A stretch of 64,000 nt of DNA, from positions 398,157-462,156 of the forward strand of contig MU001695.1 of assembly GCA_010093515.1 (NCBI GenBank), in the 5' to 3' direction. Numbering within the stretch: position 1 is the stretch's first letter; every line of letters starts with the position of its first letter. Below, piece by piece: positions 33,426 through 44,215 of the stretch. Under the pieces are notes generated by a model that saw nothing but the letters and a program-made list of their open reading frames with translations, was not told the origin of the DNA and searched no databases. Origin of the DNA: Lineolata rhizophorae (taxonomy: Eukaryota > Ascomycota > Dothideomycetes > Lineolatales > Lineolataceae). The position numbers were made by a program, and so were the translations under genes.

Positions 33426-34677
33426 CGTCGCGGTGGCGGCGGCGGCGAGGAGCCCTGGGTGAGAGGCGGGACAGGTGGCGTTGAAGGATCGCGCTGGGAG
33501 ACGGGAGATGCGAGGACGACACTAGATGAGACGAAATCCGGACGGTGAGTTGGCCTGGATGATATTCTCCTCCGGCTCTATAAGCGTTCCGTAGAGGCAA
33601 ACTGCCGGGGTGGCGCGGCAAGGAGGATTAGTATATCTCTCCCGTTCGGCGCGGGCCGTCTTGAGACAGATCTAGTCTGTCAGACGCTCAGGTGAGCGGG
33701 ACGGAGCCAATGGACGAGAGCCAGCCGGCAGCGACTACGGCGACCGGTACAGAGACGGCGGTGATAGCGGCAGGGCAACAGTGAGCGCGGTGGCAGAGAA
33801 CATTGTCGACTAGCTATAGCAAAGGAGGGGGGAGGCAAAGGGGGGCCGGGACGAGAGGTGCTGGCCGTCTCCCGTCTTAAAAACCTCTAGGGGCACTCTC
33901 CTACGCTGGCGCTGGAAACGAGTCCCGCAAGTCCCATCACCCTAGCAGATGCGGCTGAAAGGTGCCCGACCCACGGCGACGGTGGTGATGACGGGAGCGC
34001 GGTGTGCGGAGCGACGTTGGCGTCGGCCAGCTGCGAGGTACCGCTGTCTTGCGCCGCCGCCAATTGCGTTGCCAGAACCACGAGCAGAGGCAGGCACACA
34101 GCCGCATCTAAAGTACTCCTCCGTCCCGGGGAACCCGCGCGGGCGACCCAGCCAGAGAGCGCCGGCGCGGGTCTCGCGAGGGAGCTGGGCCCGTGGGTGG
34201 GCGCCGCCACGACCGCCGCCTCGGCCCCGGCGCATCCATGCACGTCGGGGCCGCCGTTTGTTTGGCGAGCCCGTGGCGTCATTCGCTACTCCCTGCGGCC
34301 GGGCCACTGGGCCTGCTTACGGACTCTACTAGCCCCCAAAGATAGAACGGCCGAGCAATGGCGGCGCGCCGGTGACAAACCGGGGCCAAGACGGCGACGG
34401 CGGCTCTTGGCATCAACCGCCCTATGGAACGATGTCCGACGGCAGGATGGAATCTTTTCAGTAGATTGTATGTGCTCGTATTACTACATACCTGTCCGAT
34501 CCAAACCCGCGAATAAGTGGATTTCTAGCAGGGGGCTGCTAACTGCAATTGCCGGGTATGCGACCTTCCTCTCCGGGTCCGCGAACGCCCCGTCGATGCG
34601 TGGCGCAGAGACATAGGTACGCGAATTGAGCACGGCGATAAATTGATAGTGGACTTACTGCGCACCCATACCACCGC

Positions 34678-34693
34678 TACTACGTACGTAGTA
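34678..34693. repeat. 16-bp perfect palindrome TACTACGTACGTAGTA
   Basis: A self-complementary run in intergenic DNA. Similar TACGTA-cored palindromes occur at 36227 and 61831. Confidence 0.7.
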
Positions 34694-36226
34694 CTCCCAG
34701 TCCTACATATGCCGGTGACCGAGCCGTCGGCGAGTGGAGCCACGGTACGGAGCATCTGGGGCGGGAGCGCTACCGCGGGCGTGGTTCCCGTTCGCCGACC
34801 ATGGTACTCGGCTGCATGTGCACCGGATTGGACCCAACCCACCGCTGACCGTTCGATTCTCCCTCTTCTCCCGCCCGCGCAGACGCAAGGTCGGTCACGG
34901 CAGGAGCCGCCTGCGCATGCGGGGCCACGGTCCAGCCATACATGGCCGCCCGGCTAGACCTGCCCGGCGCGGCGCCGCCGATGCGCGCGATGTGCCTCTG
35001 ACCGCTTGGCATGCGGCCTGCGGCGCTAGCGAGGCCCGCCGATTTGTGACGGTGAACCTCACCTCCTCGATGGGGACGGCGGCACCGATTTTGTGTCAGG
35101 GAGTGGTCTGTCGGGCATTTTGGACCGGTCTGCGGCGGTCGAGATTTTGCGTGGCCGTGGTGCGGATTGGACGGAGAAGGGAATGCCGTCATAGTGCTAC
35201 GATGAAATGGATCAGGTACTACACGATCCCTTAGACTCTAGGCATACGTATGCGCTTATTGTTGGCGTGGGGTTTGAGTGGCTGTTCCATGGGTAAGTTG
35301 AGTAAACCCCCGGGCGTCCAGAGCTACTCTACGATGGTTCGTCATATAGACGACCAAGAGGACAAATCCATTCGCTCGTCGCGTCGAAATGTCTCCAGCT
35401 GACGATGGGGTATTAGGAAGTTGCATCGGTCCTTTCTAACCATTTGCTACGTCTTGGACTGTTTTCTATGTTGGAAGTTATTTGCTTCGATGGATCTCAC
35501 TTTAATAATTCATGGTTACATCCCACGTCTCAAAGAGCAAAATTTTTCGAATACACTTTGAGATGGAAAGAATTACCAGATCACATGCTGTTTCAGCCCT
35601 GCCCGACCTCACTATCCGCTCATCGAATGCGAGATCTTCATATTACTCTCCTATGCGGACCAGCCTGTCTGACACCATATACTGCTAGACCACTTTATGT
35701 GTGCTAGATTGAAGTCAAGGTAGCGTGCCGCACCAGAGCCTATCACGAAGCCCACCTCTACATCCGACAGCCAATAATGACACGGCTTGAGGCGGCATGG
35801 CTGAGAATTTAGTTGCTTGTCACGCCCTCACTTGTAAACTTCGACCAGACCCTATGCTAGTACGTTATATTTAGCATCTACAGCTAAGCTACTTTCCTAA
35901 GAGTTTAGTCGCACTAAGCACTGGCACCATCTTTAATTTGTTGATTTCATACCTTCTGTTTCACGTTTACGCACTGGCAATGTGGAAGTTCCAATTTTAT
36001 GACAATAATATTGGATGGAGGCATTAATAAGGAAATTGAAGAAACAAGACATTTGCTTAAATGAAAACTTCAAGGCCAAACTCTAGATTATAACTTCTTC
36101 CAATACCACACAGAAGAAAGTAAGAGAATTGAGTTGGGTAAGTATCACCAAGACGCATGCGGTACCTAAAGATTGATGTCCTATAGCCTAAACCGTTAAT
36201 GTTTGTACTTGACGGCCTTGATAGTC

Positions 36227-36242
36227 CGTACTACGTAGTACG
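36227..36242. repeat. 16-bp perfect palindrome CGTACTACGTAGTACG
   Basis: A self-complementary run in the AT-richer core, sharing the TACTACGTAGTA type with the element at 34678. Confidence 0.7.
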
Positions 36243-38486
36243 TACAAGAACGAGAATGAACCATGGTACGTCCTATTGGGACCTGAAACCTAAAACCGAC
36301 GAAATGGCCTCACAGATGGCCCACTTCGGGCAGCATATACCTCATTCTTCCGCGCGTAAATTATGTGCAATGCCGTTCATGCGCATTTTAGGATCCTGCG
36401 AGGGCTCAATTTACTCTGAAATGCTCTGTTACTTATCACGCCGCAATTTACGCTTCTTTAGGTGTTTGACTATAACCTGACAATTGGTATATTCTATTGA
36501 CGGGATTTCTAGGATTACCTTCAAGTTGTGATCCTTTAGTTAGACGCTGGTCCCATAGTGAGAATAAAAGGACCGCGGCTGTTTCTCCAAAATGCGCCAG
36601 CTAGTACGGTGCAAAGAGCAGTTTGAGGTTAACTTAAGATCCGGTGGCGATACTCTCGTCTTATTTCCTGTGATAGTACTCGCTGCTACGCCTGGAAATC
36701 CGAAGGTGCTAATATAAGCTGCTCGGCTAGTTGATTTACCATCCAGCAGCTCTGCGAATAATTTGGTAGTTTTGTTTTTATATCATGTCGAAGGAACTAG
36801 CTGGTCCCATTATATGAACATAAAGGCAGAACGTCGACGTACCCGTTACGACCATTTGCAGTGGGGAAACGCATCAGAGGCTAAATGCTACCCCCTAGTG
36901 TGGTTCAAAAGTGATATTGCTAGTTGTGGCCGCCATTTTGCTGCAGGGGTCGAGAGAATCGAGATCACCCACAACAACTTTCTTGCGCCAATAACAACCA
37001 TCTTCACATGCGACATATTAAGGTGTCAAGCTTTGTTATTGGTAGACAGCTTCTGCAACCGGATAGATAACAAGGAATCGAATTAGTCTGTTGGACTGCG
37101 CTCTATGGAAAGAAATTGAGTACAAGTACAGAACTGTTCTCCTAACAAGTGACGCATGCAACAGCAGAGCAACTAAAAAAGTTTAGTTCTAGAGACATCC
37201 CTCAGAACAGCTGGTAATACGTTTATTTGGCACTGTTGCGCCCCGACTAATCCCATGTCTACTCGCAACCCTGGAAGTCTCTGATGCCATTTCCGCGAGC
37301 CCCATATTCGAGCACAAGCTTACCATGAGCTCCCAAACCGCCTAGGTAACATCTTTATCCCTGTAAGCAGTGCTGCCAGCAAGGGCGACACGGTTAATAT
37401 TGCAGCTGTCGAGCCCAGGACCGCATTACCGAATGCCTTAACTCATGTGCATCTAGCCCTGTGTCCTATAATTCTCGTATTGCCTTTTTTTTTTCCTGCT
37501 AAGTATTATCTCCTGGCTTTTGGGATCGGCGGGGCAAGTTCGGGCCTGGCGATAGTGACATGAGCCGAATTCTCTCTACCAAGACTTGAGAAGTTCGCTG
37601 CTATGGAGCTGAATTTGCTGTATTTGGCTGTGGAAAAATCGTGATACTGTCCTAGGAAAGTAGAGAACGATCAAGCGAGCCGATGGGTTTCTTGCGAGAG
37701 CGCAGGATCTGACTTCGGTGTCTGAATAGAACGTGGAACTTGATGTATAATGCTGAGGTGTAGCCTCTAGCTTAAGTGTTGAAGGTCAGCACCACCCAAG
37801 TAGCTTTTGCAATTCAGGCTTTGCCGCCCATGGCTTTAATGTCGAGTCAACTCTTGCGGTGATCGAACCAAGCGTAATATTGCAGAAGACGCCATATTGA
37901 ACTATATTGAGTGCAACCATTAAATGTGTGGCTATATGACCAAGGTGCACAGTCCCCAGTCTATATAGGTCAATACAGTATGAGTGCACTCACATAGTAC
38001 CTCCTCGTGCTTCTACTCATCTTCAGGTGTATTAGTAAGAGAAAATTTGTCGACCGGTTGCGAAGATTAGAGGTGGCGAACTGGAAACGTGAACTCGTGA
38101 TCTTACTAAATCGGGTAATCAGAGAATTGAAACCCGGAGTAGAGCACAGGTTCCCTTACGGCAGAAAGTACGACAATTCGAGGCATTTGTAATTGCTATA
38201 TCAGGTCTGACACTACTTTATTTTATTATATTTTTAAATTTTGAATGTTGTATGCCGGGTGTACAATCCTGACGCACGCAGACAGTTGTGTTGACAAAGA
38301 AGATTGGCCGAGATATCTCCTGGGCGGACCGAGATGCCCGACGACGAAACAACATCATGCCCCTTCGACCCGAGCTCCGCGCGTATTCCACGTTTCCTTC
38401 GTCAACACATCGAGGCACAATGTGGCCTCCTTTACCTTTGATTTGACGCATCCTTATGACCTTGGCGCGCCACTGTCAATTCTGCT

Positions 38487-39812
38487 ATGGCCGGGCCGTC
38501 ATCAGCGCGCGGCGCTCGCGCTAGGGCGTCAAGCGCCGCCGCAGGCAACGGCTTCGTAGCCTCCGCGCAGCGCTTCTGGCAGGTAGGCAAATAGACAGTC
38601 ACGTACCCGAGAGATTGCTGCGCGCAAAGCTGACATGAAGGCATCATTGAAACTGTTAGCGATCGTATGCATCGGACTACGTTGGGCTGGCACTGCTCGT
38701 CGTTGCGTATCTCCTTGTGCGAATCCCCGCAACCCTGTCACTCCTGCAGGTAACGCGACCTAACCAGCCGCAGATAGTTTTGTTCGTCGAGCCGTTCCAT
38801 CGCATGTTTTCGCTGGATAATATCGCGATTCAATACCCGCACGCCGAGGTTGAGCGCGTGCCCGTTCGTACGTGCCATAGGAACGTCCTGGACACGCGCT
38901 CAGGGTAGCTGACGTGTGTGTAGCATGGCTGTTTGTATATGCAGGACTTATTCCGCTGGGAGTTTTGGTCGCGTGGGCTGTCATCTTTCGTGGCGGGGCG
39001 CATAAGATGCATGTTACTGTGCTGGGCTTCATCACCAGGTATTGTCCGAGATGTTTCTTAGGCCCTCAGCAAATGCTAACAACTGTGCAAGTCTCATTTT
39101 GACATCTTTCATTACCGATGTAAGTCGCCATACATCCGCCTCCGGCAGTGCCTTCAATTAACCGAAGTCCAGGTAATCAAAAATGCAGTCGGCAGGCCCC
39201 GTCCGGACCTGATAGCGCGCTGCAAACCAGTGAGCGTTTCGTCCACCCGCCCATTCTTCTCCAATAATCCCTCGCTCCTAACGTCCAGCGACCTAGGAAC
39301 CCGGCACGCCAGCCCACAAGCTCGTCACGTACGAAATTTGCACCGAGACGAACCACCACACGCTGCACGACGGGTGGCGCAGCTTCCCATCTGGCCACAG
39401 CAGCTTCGCCTTCGCCGGCCTCGGCTTCCTTTCGCTCTTCGTCGCCGGCCAGCTGCACGTCTTCCGGCCGCGCACCAACCTGACGCACGCGCTGCTCGCG
39501 CTCGCCCCTTTGCTGGCCGCCGCCCTCATCGCAATCTCCCGCTGCGAGGACTACCGCCACGACGTCTACGACGTGACGACCGGGTCGCTGCTCGGGATCC
39601 TGGTTGCGCTCTTCACGTACAGGCGATACTATCCGCCGCTGCGCGCGAGGCGCTGCGACGAGCCGTATCCGAATCCGGGGGAGATGATGAGGAAAGCCGA
39701 GGGAGGTGGATGGACCAAGGTGAAGGACGAGGAGACGGGAGAGTTTGAATTGGACGAGATGGATGAGGAGAGGGAAGGGTTGACCGCCACGCCGGGAAGG
39801 TCGGGAAGTTAG
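38487..39812 (+). CDS. DPP1: PAP2-family lipid phosphatase (DPP1/LPP1-like)
   Basis: Seven small exons: 38487-38582, 38660-38716, 38774-38867, 38924-39038, 39092-39119, 39173-39229 and 39297-39812; 963 nt, 320 aa. All three phosphatase signatures are restored: K-x6-RP in KNAVGRPRP (~133), PSGH in RSFPSGHSS (~180-183) and SR-x5-H-x3-D in SRCEDYRHDVYD (~230-241). Membrane segments are evident (YVGLALLVVAYLL, WLFVYAGLIPLGVLVAW, ALLALAPLLAAALIA). The block EPFHRMFSLDNIAIQYPHAEVERVP is typical of fungal DPP1. Such enzymes dephosphorylate diacylglycerol pyrophosphate, phosphatidate and related lipids at vacuolar or Golgi membranes. The tail is acidic and soluble. Exon 5 is just 28 nt. The largest single ORF covers only the last third, so the gene is easy to truncate. 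Confidence 0.88.
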
Positions 39813-40444
39813 GGCTTGTATTGCCACCTCGTTCCTTGACCGGCTGGTGCGTCTGAGATATGATGCCTTGCTGGCCGACGCACGATGGAATGCAGCCGCA
39901 ATATACCCCTTTAATGCTGAGCCTTGATGCGGGCTGCATACCTTTGCGTCGTCTGCTGAGGCGAGGCCATTTTATGCGTGCAGGGGGAAAACAATCGTCT
40001 ACGGCCGCACGTATGGGTAGGCCATAGGAAAATATACGGAGGTGAAAAAGCTACTGGCCGCAATACGCGCGGTAGAATCAAGGAAACGTAGTCTGTATGG
40101 CCTTCCTAGCCACCATCTGACCATCGACTGCAACTACGACTAGAGTGGCTACTAACAGTTCACCATGATAGCTCACGAGCTGTAGACTTGAATCTGGAGG
40201 CCGCGTAGCTGTCACTGCTGGGTTACGGAACGAAGGGGTGGAGACACATTTGACATACTAGGATAGTGTGTCGAGCTGGATTCGTACAAAATTGAATGCA
40301 CTATCATGAACGAATCTTAAGAAAGGAGAAAAGGAAGCATGGGATGTCTAGATTCCCCGGGGTATCATCCGTTAAATATCTAAAACAAGCGCCATCCGAA
40401 CGCTAATCAAATGCTGGTGGTAAGTGAAACCTTAAGGCGACCTC
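39813..40444. other. Convergent intergenic spacer
   Basis: 3' flanks of the lipid phosphatase (+) and the CCDC130 gene (-). No gene was recognised. Confidence 0.45.
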
Positions 40445-41530
40445 TCAATCATCCGAATCGTAATCGACCAAGGCAAGCCCGCCCCCTCCGCGATCGTCTT
40501 GCTGTGGCGGGGCTTCACTGGGTGCAGCTTCCGGCTCCTTGTCGACAGTTGGCTTCTTCTTGACACTTGCTACTCGCTGACTTCCGAGGGTTGTTGTGCT
40601 GCTCGAGTCTAGGAGAAATGGATCCATGGCCGCCCACGTGTTCCTTCTAAGCTGCTCCTGAAGCTTCAGCTTGCTGTTCTGCGCTTCCCTTTCTCTTCTT
40701 GGTCTCGTATTGGGCGTGGCGGTCTTTTGAGTCCCCCTTTCCACGTCCCCGTTTGCGCTGGAAGTGGCGAAGAGCGGTTTGGTGGCGGCCTTGCGTGCTT
40801 CGTCACCACCAAGGGGCCTAAACTCGACGAGCGCGGCTCTCCTCGCATCATCATCGTTCTCCTCCACTAGGTCGATTCCAAGGCTCAATTTGTTCTTCAA
40901 GGCCTCCGTCACGTTCGCCTTCCTCGCTCTCGCCTTCCGCTCAACGCGAAACGCGTCTCGCAAGCGTTTGTTCGCACTGGCCGGGTCTGACCAATCCCGT
41001 TCCCTCATCTGATACAACTCACGCACTCGATGTTCTACGACTTTTGCCTGCCTCTTGTCTCCCTCCTTCCCCTCGAACGCCGCAAACGCATCGTTTCTCC
41101 TCCTTTCTCTCTCCTCTTCGGTCAAGATCATACCACCGAAGCTCTCTAGCCCTTCGCCCGGCCTCGTCTCATCCTCGCCATAGTCCCTACGCCTCGCGCC
41201 CTCGGTGACGACGTACTCTGTGTTCTTGGGGTCCGTCCGGATCTCGATGGCGCCGCCGCAGGCGGGGTGCTTCATGCGGAAGGCCCAGATGGGGGTGCTG
41301 TGGTAGGCGCCGGCGCGGCGCTTCTCGGCGTTGAAGCGCACGCCCTGCGCGATCAGCGTCGGCCGCGGGCACGTTGTGCACCACACGGCGAAGGGCATCT
41401 CGAAGCGCACTGTCAGGATGCCCTGGCCGGCCTTGCGTGCGCGCGAGCCGAGCGGGTGGCGGCCGGCGTTGAATGTCGGCGGAGAGTCGGTCGATGGCGG
41501 GTAGTACCGCCCCATGTTGAAGCCCTGCAT
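40445..41530 (-). CDS. SAF4: Pre-mRNA splicing factor of the CCDC130/Saf4 (Yju2-like) family
   Basis: Intronless, 361 aa. The start MQGFNMGRYYPP is the family hallmark, followed by ILTVRFEMPFAVWCTTC, GVRFNAEKRRAGAYHSTPIW, RMKHPACGGAIEIRTDP and KNTEYVVTEGARRRDY. The cysteine pairs of the N-terminal zinc-binding part are present (CTTC, then HPACGG). The C-terminal half is a charged coiled coil with Lys/Arg/Glu runs and ends in an acidic YDSDD. Related proteins join spliceosomes around catalytic activation (Yju2/Cwf16 group) and act in the nucleus. The family has two branches, CCDC94/Yju2 and CCDC130/Saf4; the MQGFN start and lack of a GERKG opening favour the second. It is divergent from the Dos2-like gene with 535 bp between starts. 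Confidence 0.88.
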   Translation of the reverse strand: MQGFNMGRYYPPSTDSPPTFNAGRHPLGSRARKAGQGILTVRFEMPFAVWCTTCPRPTLIAQGVRFNAEKRRAGAYHSTPIWAFRMKHPACGGAIEIRTDPKNTEYVVTEGARRRDYGEDETRPGEGLESFGGMILTEEERERRRNDAFAAFEGKEGDKRQAKVVEHRVRELYQMRERDWSDPASANKRLRDAFRVERKARARKANVTEALKNKLSLGIDLVEENDDDARRAALVEFRPLGGDEARKAATKPLFATSSANGDVERGTQKTATPNTRPRREREAQNSKLKLQEQLRRNTWAAMDPFLLDSSSTTTLGSQRVASVKKKPTVDKEPEAAPSEAPPQQDDRGGGGLALVDYDSDD

Positions 41531-42065
41531 GATGGCAACGTAGGCGCGGTGCGCGCATGAAGCGGTGGTGCTGGCTTGTTGTTGGGGAGAAATGGACGGT
41601 TGGCTTTACGAGGCAGGAGTTGAGGGAGCAATGAATCTAGCCCCGGCTAATACTTTGCCCGGCCCCGAGCAGGTCGGGCCGCTAAATACGCGTTAATGTC
41701 CGCCCGTTTCCGAACAGGGCCACTGAAATGCAATGACCGCAGATAAATCACACCGCGTTCTCCGTTTAAAAGGCGTTTCAAACACCGATCAAATGCGAGT
41801 TGAATGTGCTCGAGTGGATCGCGAGGGCTGTCCAGTGACGTGAGGGCCAAGACTGGTGCGGCTCGAAGCTCCGCGCGGCGCTTCCCCTCCCGGCAAGCTC
41901 GAGCTGCAGCGCGCTCCACCCGCGCCCCTGTCGACCCCCTCGTGCCACTCACCCCATCTCCGCCCTCATTTCCCCCTCGACAATCGGCTTCCCCGCATTC
42001 TACCCGCGCTATTGATTTCACGCCACACAGTGCGACCGCGCGACAGCGTCCCCGAGCAAGCGAAG
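41531..42065. promoter_or_regulatory. Divergent promoter between CCDC130/Saf4 and Dos2-like genes
   Basis: 535 bp between two start codons. No TATA box is clear on either side. Confidence 0.45.
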
Positions 42066-43672
42066 ATGGACGTCGCGTACGACCACATCCAGGAAGAGAA
42101 CTTCCCCGACGAGGACGAGTTCCGCAAGAACGAGAACGGCGGCGACAAAGACAACGGCAATGGCGGCGCTAGCGGCGGGAACGCGCAGCACCGCGCGTCG
42201 GGCTCCTTCAACACCGAGCTGCAGGACGCCTACCGGGCCTTCTCCAACAGCCCCTGGGGCGCGCGCCTGGGCGGCTTCTTCGGCACCGTGCGCAAGCAGG
42301 GCGAGCACTACTACGAGGAGGCGCGCCAGGAGTACTCGGCCGCCAGCGAGCAGGCCACGCGCGGCTTCTCGGACCTGCGCGAGACCATCATGAACCGCAC
42401 GCGGTCGCTGTCGCTGCAGCAGCAGGGCGCCAGCCCGGACGACCCGCTCGCGGGCCCGCCGTCGGACGACGACACCACGACGGAAAAGGGCGCCGCTTCC
42501 GGTGCCGCGGCCCCTTCGACGGGGGTTGCCGTCCGCGCCCGCCGTGGTGGTGGTGGCGGCGACGAAGATGACCAGGACGACACGGCGAACCCGGAGACGG
42601 CGACGCACGCCGGCGCCGAGAACCTGCCCGCCGACATCCTGCACGAGGCCGAGAACATGCTGTCGCGGTTCCGGTCCGAGGCGGCGCGGCGGCTGCGCGA
42701 CATCGAGCGCGCCGAGGACGCGGCCGACGAGGCGCTGCTCAAGTTCGGGGCCAACATCCGCAACTTTTTGCGGGACGCGGTGACGATCGCGCCGCCGGAG
42801 GCGGGCGGCGCCAGCGGTGCCGGAGCGGCGGGCGGCCAAGGCGCCGAGGGCGGCGAGGTGCTGTTCGAGAGCAAGGACGCCGAGGGCAGGCGCGTGCTGC
42901 ACACGACGCGGCTCGACGCCTCCCTGCACGCCATCCACGCCAGCGCCGACAAGTTCACCTCGGACCCGGACAGCCCCGAGTTTGCTAAGTGGGCCGCGGG
43001 CTTCGACGTTAGCAAGCAGACGGACGCCATCGCGCGCGATCTGGAGAAGTACGACGAGCTGCGCAAGACCATGGAGGCGCTGGTGCCAGAGAAGGTCGAG
43101 TACGGCGCCTTTTGGACCCGGTACTACTTCCTGCGGCACGTGGTGGAGAGCGACGAGCAGAGGCGGCGCGAGATGCTCAAGGGTAAGGAAGACACCCCTT
43201 GCTAACCAAAGACACGTATGGTCGGCCCTACACGGCCCACTAATTGCTGACTGTTTGTCAACACCCAGCCACCGCCGCCGAGCCCGAGGAAGAAGTCGCC
43301 TGGGAAGACTCCGACGACGAATCCTCGACACCCAACAACACGACGGACCAACCGACCATCAAGACGCCCACCGCCGCTACTACCGCCACCGGCCCCGGCC
43401 CCGAAGCCTCCCAAGAGACCCTCAAGCAGCCCTCGGCGCCTCCGGCCGCGGCAGCCGCGGGCCCCTCCGACTGCAGCGGCGCCTCGCTCAAGCCCGGTGC
43501 CGGCTCGCCGCGCCGCTCCAATGACCAGCACTCGTCGGCCGATAGCGACGCTAGCTATGATCTTGTCAGCGGGGCGCCGAGCAGTCGGGCACCGAGCAGT
43601 CCGAAGGAAGCGGGTGGGAACGGGAAGAAGGAGGAGGCGGTGGCGGAGGAGAGCGATGAAGATTGGGAGTGA
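42066..43672 (+). CDS. DOS2: BSD-domain protein, Dos2-like
   Basis: Two exons, 42066-43182 and 43269-43672 (506 aa). The start is [19 protein letters not shown]; the open frame extends upstream but without conserved character. [21 protein letters not shown] and the helical [21 protein letters not shown] precede a BSD domain (~310-370): [21 protein letters not shown] through [13 protein letters not shown], with the invariant Phe-Trp pair. The intron (GTAAGG...CCCAG) joins MLK to [18 protein letters not shown]. The tail is Pro/Ser-rich and ends in EESDEDWE, a common ending in this family. BSD domains are found in TFIIH p62 and synapse-associated proteins; yeast Dos2 has no settled biochemical role. 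The acidic ends suggest protein-protein contacts. Large antisense ORFs here are shadows of the GC-rich coding strand. Confidence 0.8.
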
Positions 43673-44215
43673 GCAGGTGTGTCGGTGCGCTAGGGTGAGG
43701 CCGTCCGTTGGTGGTGGTGGCAGTACTATGAGCCCTATCTCATTCGAGTTCCTAGTCCAAGTCCCTGTGCTTAGCTTAGGGTTGATATTCCTTTGTACCT
43801 TGGCGTTTGGCAATGTATGGGATCGAGGGCTACTTGTAGGCATAATTATCATCTATGACTTTACATTACTCGCAAAGCTTCTAAATACGATTCGTTGGGT
43901 GTGTTCCGTCTTAGTATAATTATTAGGGACGCAATCTTTGCAACCCGAATGGCTGCGGCTAGGGGCCGCTCTACGAAGGAATGTGTCCGCAACCCTCTAA
44001 AACGACCTGCTAGACTCGGGTATAATCTATGGATCGACTACTTTGCTACTAGCCAAGCGCCTGGCCTCGAGCACTTCTCAGATGCGCTCCATTCCCTGCC
44101 GCATCAACCTAGGCATTCATTACGCTCTTGCATCAACCACATAATCCCTACAACACCATAAAATGAAACCACTTACACGATCCCACTCCATTGCAACCAT
44201 TCCCGCACCGCACCC
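43673..44215. other. Convergent intergenic spacer
   Basis: 3' flanks of the Dos2-like gene (+) and YRB30 (-). Nothing else was recognised. Confidence 0.45.

Larger units (their letters stand above)
33426..38486. other. 5 kb gene-poor region with AT-richer core
   Basis: It lies between the calpain start (-) and the DPP1-like start (+). The first ~1.8 kb is GC-rich with only chance ORFs. From about 35.2 to 38.4 kb base composition shifts clearly toward A+T, and no ORF above ~110 codons resembles a known family. I found no terminal repeats, transposase or reverse-transcriptase motifs. It could be decayed repeat DNA or a long regulatory spacer; the sequence does not decide. Confidence 0.5.

Noticed and set aside
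35200-38400. Possible transposon relic in the AT-richer desert
   Set aside because: No transposase, reverse transcriptase, capsid, terminal repeat or target-site duplication could be recognised, so it is left as unassigned DNA.
42018-43331. 437-codon minus-strand ORF opposite the Dos2-like gene
   Set aside because: GC-rich antisense shadow. The plus strand encodes a recognisable BSD-domain protein with a good intron.
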